From JBQTIU01 sp052387815 (GTDB lineage Bacteria; Pseudomonadota; Alphaproteobacteria; CACIAM-22H2): a DNA stretch of 8,683 nt. Made by a program: the position numbers and the translations under genes. The notes under the pieces were generated by a model, which made no database searches, was not told the origin of the DNA, and saw only the letters and a list, made by a program, of their open reading frames with translations. Of the stretch, positions 1-6,906 are shown piece by piece (within the stretch, counting starts at the first letter, position 1; every line of letters starts with the position of its first letter). The DNA lies in the NCBI GenBank assembly GCA_052387815.1, contig JBQTIU010000080.1:1-8683 (forward strand), given 5' to 3'.

Positions 1-101
1 CGCGCGCTCGGGCGTCGTCAGCACGGAGCGACCCGCAACGGGGGCGATCCTGTTTGCCGCGCGGGCCATCGAGAACTGGGCCAGCACCAGGGCGTCGAGC
101 T
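1..101. repeat. Terminal direct repeat, left copy
   Basis: These 101 bases are identical, in the same orientation, to 8583-8683. An exact end-to-end overlap of this kind is what an assembler leaves when a contig closes on itself. The racemase-like reading frame is continuous through it. See the finding on circularity. Confidence 0.95.
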
Positions 102-137
102 CGGGGCACGCCGCCGCGGCGCGGGCGCAGCCTGCTA
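1..137 (-). pseudogene. Asp/Glu racemase-like fragment, upstream part (continues across the circular join)
   Basis: Read on the minus strand with codons starting at positions 1 mod 3, this stretch encodes an Ala-rich helix followed by PELDALVLAQFSMARA. That matches the C-terminal third of the Asp/Glu/hydantoin racemase superfamily, where a DA-(I/V)-VLAQ-SMA segment sits at the second active-site loop. In this sub-branch Gln/Ser occupy the place of the usual second catalytic Cys. The reading continues through base 1 into 8683-8541 because the window ends overlap. Upstream of about position 137 the sequence belongs to a different gene, the SDR ending at 135, so the first roughly 150-200 residues of a racemase are missing and no start codon is apparent. 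I infer a truncated, non-functional fragment created by a rearrangement or assembly joint. The exact 5' boundary is uncertain by tens of bases. Confidence 0.55.
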
Positions 138-913
138 GAGCGTCACGTTCACGGCCCCGCCGTCGATCAGCAGATTCTGGCCGACAATGAACCCGGCGTC
201 GGCGCCGCACAGGAACGCGCAGGCCCTTCCGAACTCGTCGGGCGCGCCGAAGCGTCCGGCTGGTACCTCCGCCATGCGCGCCTTCACGAAGCTGTCGTAA
301 TCCTGCCCCCCCCTTGGCGGAGAGTTTGCGCAGCCCATCGATCTGGCGGTCGGTGGCAAAGGGACCGGGAAGCAGATTGTTGATGATGACGTTGTGCCGT
401 GCGACTTGGCGCGCAAGACCGGCGACGAAGCCGGTGAGACCCGCGCGGGCGCCGTTCGATAGGCCGAGGTGAGGCAGCGGCGCCTTCACCGAGCGCGACG
501 TGATGTTCACGATGCGCCCGAAGCGGCGTGCGATCATGCTATCGATGACGGCTCGGATCAGCATGATCGGCGTGATCATGTTGTCATTGACCGCCTTCAT
601 CCAGATGGCGTCGTCCCAGTCGGAAGTCGCCGATCGGCGGGCCGCCGGCGTTGTTGACCAGGATGTCGGGCTCGGGGCAGGCAGCGAGGACGGCGGCGCG
701 TCCCTCGCGCGTGGTGATGTCCGCGGCAACCGACACCACTCCGACACCCGTCTCGCACCGGATTTCCTCGGCGCTCGCCTCCAGGGTCGCGGTGGTCCGG
801 CCGTTGATCACCAGCTTGACGCCCTCGCGCGCCAGAGCCATTGCGCACCCCTTGCCCAAGCCCTGGCTCGAAGCGCAGACGATCGCTTTCCGGCCGCTGA
901 TCCCGAGATCCAT
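135..913 (-). pseudogene. SDR family oxidoreductase, broken by two frameshifts
   Basis: A short-chain dehydrogenase/reductase spread over three frames. The first frame (913 to about 622) starts MDLGISGRKAIV and carries the CASSQGLG nucleotide-binding loop and NNAGG. The middle frame (about 622 to 313) gives IVNITSRSVKAP, LSNGARAGLTGF and NNLLPGP. The last frame (about 306 to 135) gives PAGRFGAP, GQNLLIDGG and a normal C-terminus NVTL-stop. Restoring two bases near 621-623 (expected CGCG, found CG) and removing one G from the G8 run at 306-313 yields a normal 259-residue SDR. The classical YxxxK catalytic pair is replaced by SxxxR in SNGARAG, so even the repaired protein is an atypical SDR. 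The start ATG has a GGGGAG sequence 11 bases upstream. It lies 77 bp downstream of the amidohydrolase on the same strand and is probably the last operon gene. Either a pseudogene or a victim of sequence errors. Confidence 0.88.
306..313. repeat. Homopolymer C8 (G8 on coding strand) at a frameshift
   Basis: A run of eight C on the plus strand. The SDR reading frame needs seven G here (Ala-Lys-Gly-Gly-Gln-Asp), so the eighth shifts the frame. This could be a sequencing or assembly slip, or a true slippage-type mutation. Confidence 0.85.
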
Positions 914-990
914 CTTGCACGGTTCTCCCCAAGCTGCGTCATCGGCTGGCTATGACCGAACGGGGCCCATTCTATGACCTCTGGGCCGGG

Positions 991-2277
991 TCAGGCCGCG
1001 GCGCGTCGCTGGCGTGCCAGGTCCGGCGGCGGCGGCTTGTGGAACGCCCCGTCCTTCATGATCGCGACCAGACGGTCGCGGTCCTGAAGGGCGCGGAGCT
1101 CCGCCACAGGATCGCCGTCGACGAGAACGAGGTCGGCAAGAAAGCCCTTCCGGACCTGCCCGAGGTCATGGGGCAGGCCCATGATCTCGCCACCCCACTT
1201 GGTCGCGGCGATGATCGCCTCCATGGGCGTGAAGCCGAGCAGGTCCACGAAATACTCGAGGTCACGCGCGTTGCGCCCATGTGGATTCCACATGAAGCCG
1301 TAATCCCCGCCCGGCAATACGCGCAGGCCGCGTCGGCGCAGATCGCGCATGCACGCTACGGTTGCCTCGAGGTCACGCGAGATGCGCGCCGTGATCGCGT
1401 CGCTCGACGGCAGCCCGTATTTCCCGGCCTCATGCAACCTCGTGTAGGTGACGCCGAGCGCCGGGGCGACGAACACGCGCGCCTTCTGCGCTTCCAGCAT
1501 GTCCCTCGCCTCCTCGTCCGCGTAGCTGGCGTGGTAGATCACCTCGACATCGTGTCTGAGGCACATCTTGACCGACTCGGCGCTGCGCGCATGCGCCGCG
1601 ACCCTCCGGCCGTGCTGCCGCGCGACCTCGGTCACGGCGGCGACCTCGTCCTCGGCCGTCAACGTGCGGTCCGAGGGAATGTCGGGGGTCGAGGTGTCCC
1701 CCGAGGTAACGATCTTGATGATATCGACCCCTTCGCGGCATGCCTCGCGCGCGGCCTTGCGGAACTCGATCGGCCCGTCGCAGGGCTGGGTGTACATTGC
1801 CTCACCCGGGTCGAGGTGCAGCTGGCGCAAGTCGCCGACCCCGCCGGTGACGGTGAGTTGCACGCTGGCCGCGAGCAGGCGCGGGCCTGGGATGTCGCCG
1901 GCCTGGATCGCGTTGCGGACGACCACGTCGAGCCGCGGTTTCGTCGCCGCGGCGCTGAAGCAGGCGGTGAAGCCCTGGTCGAGATAGAGTTTGGCGTGCC
2001 GAATGGTGAGCAGCAGATGCTCTTCGGGCGGGAGCGCGCTAAACGCATGAGGGCTGGCCGCGTCGACGAAGCTCAGATGGGCATGCGGCTCGACCAGCCC
2101 GGGCATGAGCGTCGCTCCCGCGCAGTCGAAGGCGTGCGCCCCCGGGGGTGGATGCAGCATGCCTGCCTCGCTCACCTCGGCGATGCGGTTTCCCTCGACG
2201 AGCACATCCCCCGGGAACGGATCGGCGCCGGTGCCGTCGAGCACCGAAGCGTTGAGAAACAGCACCGTGCTCATCAT
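991..2277 (-). CDS. Metal-dependent amidohydrolase (prolidase-like/imidazolonepropionase-like family)
   Basis: A cytoplasmic amidohydrolase-superfamily enzyme of 428 residues that should hydrolyse an amide or similar C-N bond with one or two bound metals. Visible metal ligands, counted from the ATG at 2277, are the HxH pair in EPHAHLS (His65, His67), Lys188 in DIIKIVTSG (the probable carboxylated lysine), His229 in AAHARS, His249 in VIYHASYAD, and the catalytic Asp325 in LPGGDYGF. The composite beta domain is formed by the N-terminus (LNASVLDGTG) and the C-terminal KGFLADLVLVDGDP, as is usual in the family. This resembles the Xaa-Pro dipeptidase-like branch of unknown specificity. Start: tandem ATGs at 2277 and 2274 follow AAGGA at good spacing and immediately precede the conserved domain. 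An upstream tandem ATG pair at 2343/2340 would add 22 low-complexity residues and is less likely. It lies 113 bp after the epimerase gene. The family is secure, the substrate unknown. Confidence 0.93.
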   Translation of the reverse strand: MMSTVLFLNASVLDGTGADPFPGDVLVEGNRIAEVSEAGMLHPPPGAHAFDCAGATLMPGLVEPHAHLSFVDAASPHAFSALPPEEHLLLTIRHAKLYLDQGFTACFSAAATKPRLDVVVRNAIQAGDIPGPRLLAASVQLTVTGGVGDLRQLHLDPGEAMYTQPCDGPIEFRKAAREACREGVDIIKIVTSGDTSTPDIPSDRTLTAEDEVAAVTEVARQHGRRVAAHARSAESVKMCLRHDVEVIYHASYADEEARDMLEAQKARVFVAPALGVTYTRLHEAGKYGLPSSDAITARISRDLEATVACMRDLRRRGLRVLPGGDYGFMWNPHGRNARDLEYFVDLLGFTPMEAIIAATKWGGEIMGLPHDLGQVRKGFLADLVLVDGDPVAELRALQDRDRLVAIMKDGAFHKPPPPDLARQRRAAA

Positions 2278-2390
2278 TGCTGTCCTTCCCGGGTCTTCCG
2301 CCGCCCCTGCCGGGCGGCGCCCGGCCGCCTGGAAACCCATCATAACCCCTTCCGTTCCACTCGGGTGAACCCGCGTCGAGGTGCGGCGCG
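2278..2390. other. 113-bp gap between epimerase and amidohydrolase genes
   Basis: This is the widest gap within the minus-strand gene series. It contains alternative amidohydrolase ATGs at 2343/2340 preceded by AAGGGG, and a small hairpin at 2354-2370 (GTT[C]CAC, loop TCGG, GTGAAC). The hairpin's GTTCCACTC (2354-2362) is identical to a 9-base segment in the divergent operator region at 6916-6924. There is no U-tract for a classical terminator. It could hold a secondary promoter or regulator site, but this is weak evidence. Confidence 0.35.
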
Positions 2391-3317
2391 TCAGTGGCGG
2401 TCGCTGCCGAGGGGCGCGTGCGCCCGGCGGATCCAGTCGACCAGCCGATCGAGCCCGTCCTCGAGCCTCGTGCGCGGGAGGTAACCGATCGCCGCTTCCA
2501 GGCCGTCATTCCGGAATCCCCAGGCGGCCGGCGGGAGCGGCGCCGGATACGGCACGGCGCGGACGTGCGGGAAGCGGCGGCGCAAGTGCGCCACCGCGTC
2601 GGACACGGGGCGCTTGTCGCCGACGACGTTGTACGCGAGGGCGCGGGGCCGCGGCGCCGTCAGCGCGCGCAGCAGCACCTCGGCGGCATCGTCCGCGTAG
2701 GTCCAGTCGATCGGCCCCGGGAAATCGGGATAGCGGATTTCGGGCCGCTCGAGCGCGAAGTCCTCGATCATCTGCTGGACGACGCGCCAGCCGCGCTCGC
2801 GGCCGGGGCCGTAGACCCAGCCGAAGCGCAGGCCGAGGAGGTCGAGGCCGGGATGGTCGGCGCACAGCGCGCCGGCGAGGTGCTCGGCGAACGCCTTGGT
2901 CGCCCCGTAGACGCTGCCCGGCCGCAACGGTTGGCGGTCGCCCTCGGCCGGGTCGCCGGGCCCGAGCGCCGCCATCGAGCTCGCGAACACGACGCGCCGC
3001 ACGCCCTCAGCCGGCGCCGCGGCGAAGACGACGGCGGTGCCGAGCGCGTTCACCCGAGTCGCCGCCACGGGATCGCCGGCGCTTGCGTCGGTCAGCAGGG
3101 TGGCAAGGTGCACGACGACGTCGGTCCGCGCATCGCGGATCGCGGCGGCGACGGCCGCCGCGTCGCTCACGTCGCCGGCGACGGCGACGATGCGGGGCTC
3201 GCCGCCCGGCGCCGCGGCGGCGGGATCGAACAGCACGACATCGTGGCCGGCCGCAGCCGCGCGCCGGGCGAAATGACTGCCGAGAAACCCCCCGCCCCCG
3301 GTCACCAGGAGATTCAT
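2391..3317 (-). CDS. NAD(P)-dependent epimerase/dehydratase family protein (extended SDR)
   Basis: A 308-residue extended SDR. The N-terminal Rossmann fold starts MNLLVTGGGGFLGSHF, with the TGxxGxxG signature at residues 6-13. An acidic residue at the end of strand 2 (LFDP, Asp31) suggests NAD(H) preference. HLATLL around residue 70, FASS at 111-114 and YGATK (Tyr137, Lys141) supply the Ser/Tyr/Lys catalytic set. A DWTYADDAAEVLLRAL segment in the C-terminal half is typical of the epimerase/dehydratase group. Members act on nucleotide sugars, but many of this divergent type in catabolic operons have other, unproven substrates. The chosen ATG at 3317 is 5 bases after the ATPase stop (3323) and has no clear Shine-Dalgarno, suggesting translational coupling. 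The same frame stays open further upstream, but that part antisenses or overlaps the ATPase gene and lacks family similarity. The role in the pathway is inferred only from position. Confidence 0.9.
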   Translation of the reverse strand: MNLLVTGGGGFLGSHFARRAAAAGHDVVLFDPAAAAPGGEPRIVAVAGDVSDAAAVAAAIRDARTDVVVHLATLLTDASAGDPVAATRVNALGTAVVFAAAPAEGVRRVVFASSMAALGPGDPAEGDRQPLRPGSVYGATKAFAEHLAGALCADHPGLDLLGLRFGWVYGPGRERGWRVVQQMIEDFALERPEIRYPDFPGPIDWTYADDAAEVLLRALTAPRPRALAYNVVGDKRPVSDAVAHLRRRFPHVRAVPYPAPLPPAAWGFRNDGLEAAIGYLPRTRLEDGLDRLVDWIRRAHAPLGSDRH

Positions 3318-3322
3318 TACGA

Positions 3323-4141
3323 TTAGAACCGGATCACGCCCATGCGGCGGAAGGCGGTGTGGATGCGCTCGGCGTAGCCGACGAAGCTCGGGTACTCGCC
3401 GAGAACGGCCGGCCGCGGCCGCGGCAGGTCGATCCGGATCTCGTCGACGATCCGGCCGGGGCCCGGCGACATCACGAGGACGCGGTCGGAGAGGCCGATC
3501 GCCTCCTCGATGCTGTGGGTGATGAACAGGACGGTCTTGCGCGTCTCCATCCACAGCACCTCGAGGTCGTGGCGCATCTGGGTGCGCGTGATCGCGTCGA
3601 GCGCGCCGAACGGCTCGTCCATCAAGAGGACGGACGGCTCGTGGATCAACGCCCGCGCGATCGACACGCGCTGGCACATGCCGCCCGAGAGCTGGCGCGG
3701 GTAGCGGTTGGCGGCCGCCTCGAGGCCGAGCCGGCGCAGGAGCTGGACCGCGCGCGGCCGCGCCGCGTCGAGGGGCGTGCCGCGGATCTGCGGTTGCAGC
3801 AGCACGTTGCCGAGCGCGGTCCGGAAGTCGAGCAGCAGGTGATCCTGGAAGACGATGCCAACGTCGGTGAGCGGCCGGTCGAGCGGCACGCCGTCGATCA
3901 GGATCGCGCCTCCGGTCCCCGGGATCAGGCCAGCCGCGATGAGCATGAGCGTGCTCTTGCCGCAGCCGCTCGGCCCGATCAGGCTCACGAATTCGCCCGG
4001 CTCGATGCGGAAAGCGAGGCCGTCGAGCGCCGTCACGGCGCCGTCGCGGGTATGGAAGACCTTGCGGACGCCGCGACCTTCGATCGCGGCGCCGCGCGAG
4101 GCGGCCGGCGCGCGCGCGGGCGCGCCGGGAACGATCGTCAC
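3323..4141 (-). CDS. ABC transporter ATPase, NitT/TauT (SsuB/TauB-like) family
   Basis: The 272-residue cytoplasmic ATPase that powers the importer encoded by this operon. All ABC motifs are present: Walker A GPSGCGKST (about 56-64), Q-loop VFQD (Gln99), signature LSGGM (151-155), Walker B VLLMDEP followed by the D-loop GALDA, and the switch His in FITHSIEEA (about 209). The QDHLLLDFRTALGNV stretch after the Q-loop and the overall length match the nitrate/sulfonate/taurine-type ATPases. The start is a GTG at 4141-4139 whose last bases form a GTGA overlap with the stop of the upstream substrate-binding protein gene, strong evidence for coupled translation. A proline/alanine-rich leader of about 18 residues precedes the ABC domain. 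Confidence 0.96.
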   Translation of the reverse strand: MTIVPGAPARAPAASRGAAIEGRGVRKVFHTRDGAVTALDGLAFRIEPGEFVSLIGPSGCGKSTLMLIAAGLIPGTGGAILIDGVPLDRPLTDVGIVFQDHLLLDFRTALGNVLLQPQIRGTPLDAARPRAVQLLRRLGLEAAANRYPRQLSGGMCQRVSIARALIHEPSVLLMDEPFGALDAITRTQMRHDLEVLWMETRKTVLFITHSIEEAIGLSDRVLVMSPGPGRIVDEIRIDLPRPRPAVLGEYPSFVGYAERIHTAFRRMGVIRF

Positions 4142-5139
4142 GAACAGGCCGGCGGGTTCCCCGGGAGGTACGACGTCGTGTAGTAGTCGCCGATCGGCTT
4201 GTCGGCCGGCAGGCCGAGATGCTTGGTCATCAGGTCGAAGGTGATCTTCCAGTTGTCGTCCGGCACCAGCCCAAGCGACTTCGACCCCTTGGCGCAGACC
4301 AGCATCAGGTCGACCCGGAGCTGCTTCAGGATCTGCTCCTTGTTGCCGGCGGCGAACTGCTCGACGACCGCCCGGGCGGCGGCGTCCGGGTTCTGGCGGG
4401 CGGCGTCCCAGCCGCGCAGGCTCGCGGCGACGAAGCGGCGGTAGAGGTCGGGGTTGGCCTGCAGCTTGTCGTCGCGCGCAATGATCGCGAGGCCGACGGT
4501 CGGCACGCCGATGTCGCGGTAGAACATGTCGTGGATCTTGAAGCCGCGGTCACGCATCTGGACGCTCTGGAAGTCGGCCCCGGCGAGGATCGCGTGGACC
4601 CTCTTCTCGAGCAGCGTGCCGACGAGCGCGGCGGGGTCGATGTTGACGATGTTGACCGACGCCTTGTCGATGTTGTTGGCGGAGAAGATGGCGTCGAGGA
4701 GCGTCGTCTGCGCCGTGCCCGGCTGCACCGCGACGGTGCGCCCAATGAGGTCGCGCGGGCTGCGCAGCCCAGTCTCTTCGAGGCTGATGACCGCGAAGCC
4801 ATTGGTCTGCAGGATCGGCGCCACGACCTTGACCGGGCCGCCCTTCGAGCGGACCTGCATGGCCGCCGGAGCGTCGGCAAAGCCGACGTCGGTCTGGCCG
4901 GTCGCCACCTGCTGGGCGGTGGTGGCCGAGCCCTTGCCCTCCTCGATCGTCAGGTCGATGCCGACCTCGCGGTAGTAGCCGAGCTTCTTCCCGTACATGA
5001 AGCCGGCCTGCGGCCCGCCGGCCAGGAAGTTGAGCGTCAGCTTCATCGGCTGCGGGCTGCCGGAATGGGCGGCGGCTGGGCCGGCGGCCAGCGCCAGCGC
5101 GGCAATCGCGGCGGCGCAAAACGAGGTGATCAGGCGCAT
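4138..5139 (-). CDS. ABC transporter substrate-binding protein, NMT1/THI5-like (SsuA/ThiY) family
   Basis: A 333-residue periplasmic solute receptor for the importer. The N-terminus is a classic signal peptide: MRLITS, a hydrophobic Ala/Leu core and an AxA cleavage site after about residue 24. The mature protein has the family hallmarks: a first strand LTLNFLAGG, GFMYGKKLGYYREVGIDLTIEEGKGS (helix and strand after the first ligand loop), GQTDVGFADAPA, then LRSPRDLIGRTVAVQPGTAQ, typical of NMT1/THI5-like receptors for pyrimidine precursors, sulfonates, nitriles and aromatic acids. The ligand cannot be assigned from these motifs. A strong GGGAGG Shine-Dalgarno (5146-5151 on the plus strand) lies 6 bases before the ATG. 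It follows the permease by 46 bases and overlaps the ATPase start by GTGA. Separate strong ribosome binding fits the high stoichiometry usual for binding proteins. Confidence 0.95.
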   Translation of the reverse strand: MRLITSFCAAAIAALALAAGPAAAHSGSPQPMKLTLNFLAGGPQAGFMYGKKLGYYREVGIDLTIEEGKGSATTAQQVATGQTDVGFADAPAAMQVRSKGGPVKVVAPILQTNGFAVISLEETGLRSPRDLIGRTVAVQPGTAQTTLLDAIFSANNIDKASVNIVNIDPAALVGTLLEKRVHAILAGADFQSVQMRDRGFKIHDMFYRDIGVPTVGLAIIARDDKLQANPDLYRRFVAASLRGWDAARQNPDAAARAVVEQFAAGNKEQILKQLRVDLMLVCAKGSKSLGLVPDDNWKITFDLMTKHLGLPADKPIGDYYTTSYLPGNPPACS

Positions 5140-5185
5140 TGGAATCCTCCCTCGGATGGTGGTGGTTAGGGGCGCGACAGGTGAC

Positions 5186-5995
5186 TCAGGACTTTCGTTG
5201 CCAGGGCATGATCAGGTGCTCACAGGCCTGCACGGCGTAGCTGAACAGAAGGCCCATGATGCTCAGCGCGACCAGCGCCGCGAAGATGAGCGACATGTCG
5301 AGGTAGCTGGTGCCGCGCAGCAGCAGGTAGCCGAGGCCCGCGTTGGCGCCGACGAACTCGCCGACGATGGCGCCGGTCGCTGCGAACACGATCGACACCT
5401 TGAGGCCGGAGAAGATGAACGGCAAGGCCGCCGGCAGGCGGATGTAGCGGAAGGTCTGCCAGCGGCTCGCCCCCATGGAGCGGGTGATGTAGAGCAGGCG
5501 CTCGTCGAGCGCCCGGAAGCCCGTCATGCTGTCGACCAGCGTGGGGAAGAAGCACAGGAGAAAGGTCAGCAGCACCTTCGGGAACAGGCCGAAGCCGAAC
5601 CAGACGATGAAGAGCGGGGCGATCGCGATCTTCGGCACGAGCTGGAAGAAGACGATCAGGGGATAGAGGCAGCGTTCGACCACGGGCACCGACACGATCA
5701 GGAGCGCGAGCGGCACCGAAATGACGGTCGACGCCACGAAGCCCAGGATTACCTCGCTGCCGGTCGTGAGCGCGTGGGTCCAGAGCAGCGCGTGCGCCTC
5801 GACGAAGCGAACGAGAAACTCCGACGGCAGCGGCAGGATGTATTCGGGGACGCCGAACAGGCGGACCAGGAACTGCCACGCGAGCAGCAGCGCGGTGAAC
5901 GTCCCGAGGGGATAGGCGAGGGCCACAAGGCGGTTCGCGAGGGTCGGGGACGTCGGCGCCGAGGCGGCCGCGGAAGGATCGGGACTACCGGTCAT
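5186..5995 (-). CDS. ABC transporter permease, NitT/TauT (SsuC/TauC-like) family
   Basis: A 269-residue inner-membrane channel subunit with about six hydrophobic helices (the first near residues 25-45, later ones around 82-103, 110-133, 138-153 and two in the C-terminal third). The EAA-type coupling loop is clear at about 170-198: YITRSMGASRWQTFRYIRLP followed by AALPFIFSGL, the segment that contacts the ATPase. FVGANAGLGYLL is typical of the sulfonate/taurine/nitrate permease group. The start ATG at 5995-5993 overlaps the stop of the IclR gene as ATGA, which fixes the start and shows translational coupling to the regulator. The same frame is open far upstream, but that region is the IclR gene read in another frame and is Arg-rich non-protein. 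It presumably works as a homodimer, since only one permease gene is present. Confidence 0.95.
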   Translation of the reverse strand: MTGSPDPSAAASAPTSPTLANRLVALAYPLGTFTALLLAWQFLVRLFGVPEYILPLPSEFLVRFVEAHALLWTHALTTGSEVILGFVASTVISVPLALLIVSVPVVERCLYPLIVFFQLVPKIAIAPLFIVWFGFGLFPKVLLTFLLCFFPTLVDSMTGFRALDERLLYITRSMGASRWQTFRYIRLPAALPFIFSGLKVSIVFAATGAIVGEFVGANAGLGYLLLRGTSYLDMSLIFAALVALSIMGLLFSYAVQACEHLIMPWQRKS

Positions 5996-6879
5996 GGCAT
6001 GGCTCCTTTCCTCTTGAGCCGCGGGGGACGCGCGCCGGCGGCCGCTGCCAGGACGACGACGCGGCCGGCATCGGATTCCGGAGCGACCGCACTGCGGGCG
6101 GCCGAGTGCCGGCGCCGCACGGGCCACAGCGCCGACATCTCCCCGACCGCCGCGAGCAGGCTGTGGACCGCGCGCTCCCGCCGCTCGCCGGTGAACCGCG
6201 TCAACGGGGCGGCGACGCTGACCGTGCCGACCACCAGCGCGTCGGAGCCGCGCACGACGGCGGCGATGGCGGCGGTGTCGGGCTCGCCCTCCTCGACGGC
6301 GAGCCCGTAGCCGCGGCGGCGAGTCTCGGCAAGGTGCTGGCGCAACGCGCTCACGGTCTTGACGGCGCGGCGCCCGAAATGCGGCGGGGTCTCGAAGCCG
6401 CGGGCGATCACCAGGCGTAGCGCGGTCTCCTCCGGCAGGGTGGCGAGCCACGCCTTGCCCGTCGCCGTGGCGTGGAGCACGACTTCCTGGCCCATCTCGG
6501 GATCGTAGCGCAGGCCACGGCTCGCCCCCTGCGCGCGGGCGATCCAGATCAGGCGCTCGCCCTCGAGCACGGCGAGCCGCACGTGCTCGCCCGTCTCGGC
6601 TGCGAGCCGGTCGAGGATCGGCTGCGCGAGGTCCGGTAGGCCTGTCGCGTCGAGATGGCGAAACGCGAGCAGCGCGAGCCGAATCGACAGGCGGTAGCGC
6701 TGCGTGAGCGGGTCCTGCACGGCGAAGCGGCGTGCGACCAGGGCCGTAAGAAGTCGATGCGTCGCGCTTTTCGGCAGGTCGAGGCGCTCGGCGAGCACGC
6801 CGAGCGAGAGCCCGTCGGCTTCCCCGCTCAGGGTCTCGAGGAGGTCGAGGCCGCGATCGATGGAGGCGAGCGACGCCAT
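5992..6879 (-). CDS. IclR-family transcriptional regulator
   Basis: A 295-residue DNA-binding regulator, probably of this cluster. The N-terminal winged helix-turn-helix occupies about residues 5-65, with LSLGVLAERLDLPKSATHRL (25-44) as the HTH. The C-terminal GAF-like effector domain (about 75-250) has the usual ERLIWIARAQG, ATATGKAWLATLP and GYGLAVEEGEPDTAAIAAVV blocks. An unusual tail of about 44 residues rich in Arg/Ala/Pro (WPVRRRHS...LKRKGAMP) follows the normal domain end. Its stop overlaps the permease start (ATGA). The start ATG at 6879 has only a weak GGGA upstream. As first gene of the minus-strand operon next to a divergent control region, it probably autoregulates and controls both directions. 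The effector is likely the transported compound or a metabolite of it (inference). Confidence 0.95.
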   Translation of the reverse strand: MASLASIDRGLDLLETLSGEADGLSLGVLAERLDLPKSATHRLLTALVARRFAVQDPLTQRYRLSIRLALLAFRHLDATGLPDLAQPILDRLAAETGEHVRLAVLEGERLIWIARAQGASRGLRYDPEMGQEVVLHATATGKAWLATLPEETALRLVIARGFETPPHFGRRAVKTVSALRQHLAETRRRGYGLAVEEGEPDTAAIAAVVRGSDALVVGTVSVAAPLTRFTGERRERAVHSLLAAVGEMSALWPVRRRHSAARSAVAPESDAGRVVVLAAAAGARPPRLKRKGAMP

Positions 6880-6906
6880 GCGGGCAGGTTCCCGGCCCGG
6901 TCTTTT

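Noticed and set aside
1..623. In-frame fusion of the middle SDR frame with the racemase fragment into one long open frame across the join
   Set aside because: The frame is open only because the SDR C-terminus is read out of frame after the G8 tract; about 57 residues there have no protein similarity. A one-in-three chance coincidence is more likely than a real fusion.
952..2484. 510-residue plus-strand open frame opposite the amidohydrolase
   Set aside because: Antisense shadow of a well-conserved enzyme in high-GC DNA; Arg/His/Ala-rich composition, no domain pattern.
3318..3677. N-terminal extension of the epimerase frame
   Set aside because: Lies inside the ABC ATPase gene and lacks family similarity; the Rossmann motif begins directly at the ATG at 3317.
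2381..4183. 600-residue plus-strand open frame opposite the epimerase and ABC ATPase
   Set aside because: Extreme Arg/Ala/Pro content and complete antisense overlap with two confidently identified genes; a GC-driven artefact.
4997..6310. 437-residue plus-strand open frame opposite the permease and IclR genes
   Set aside because: Composition rich in Glu/Arg/Asp repeats from the complement of coding DNA; overlaps two real genes.
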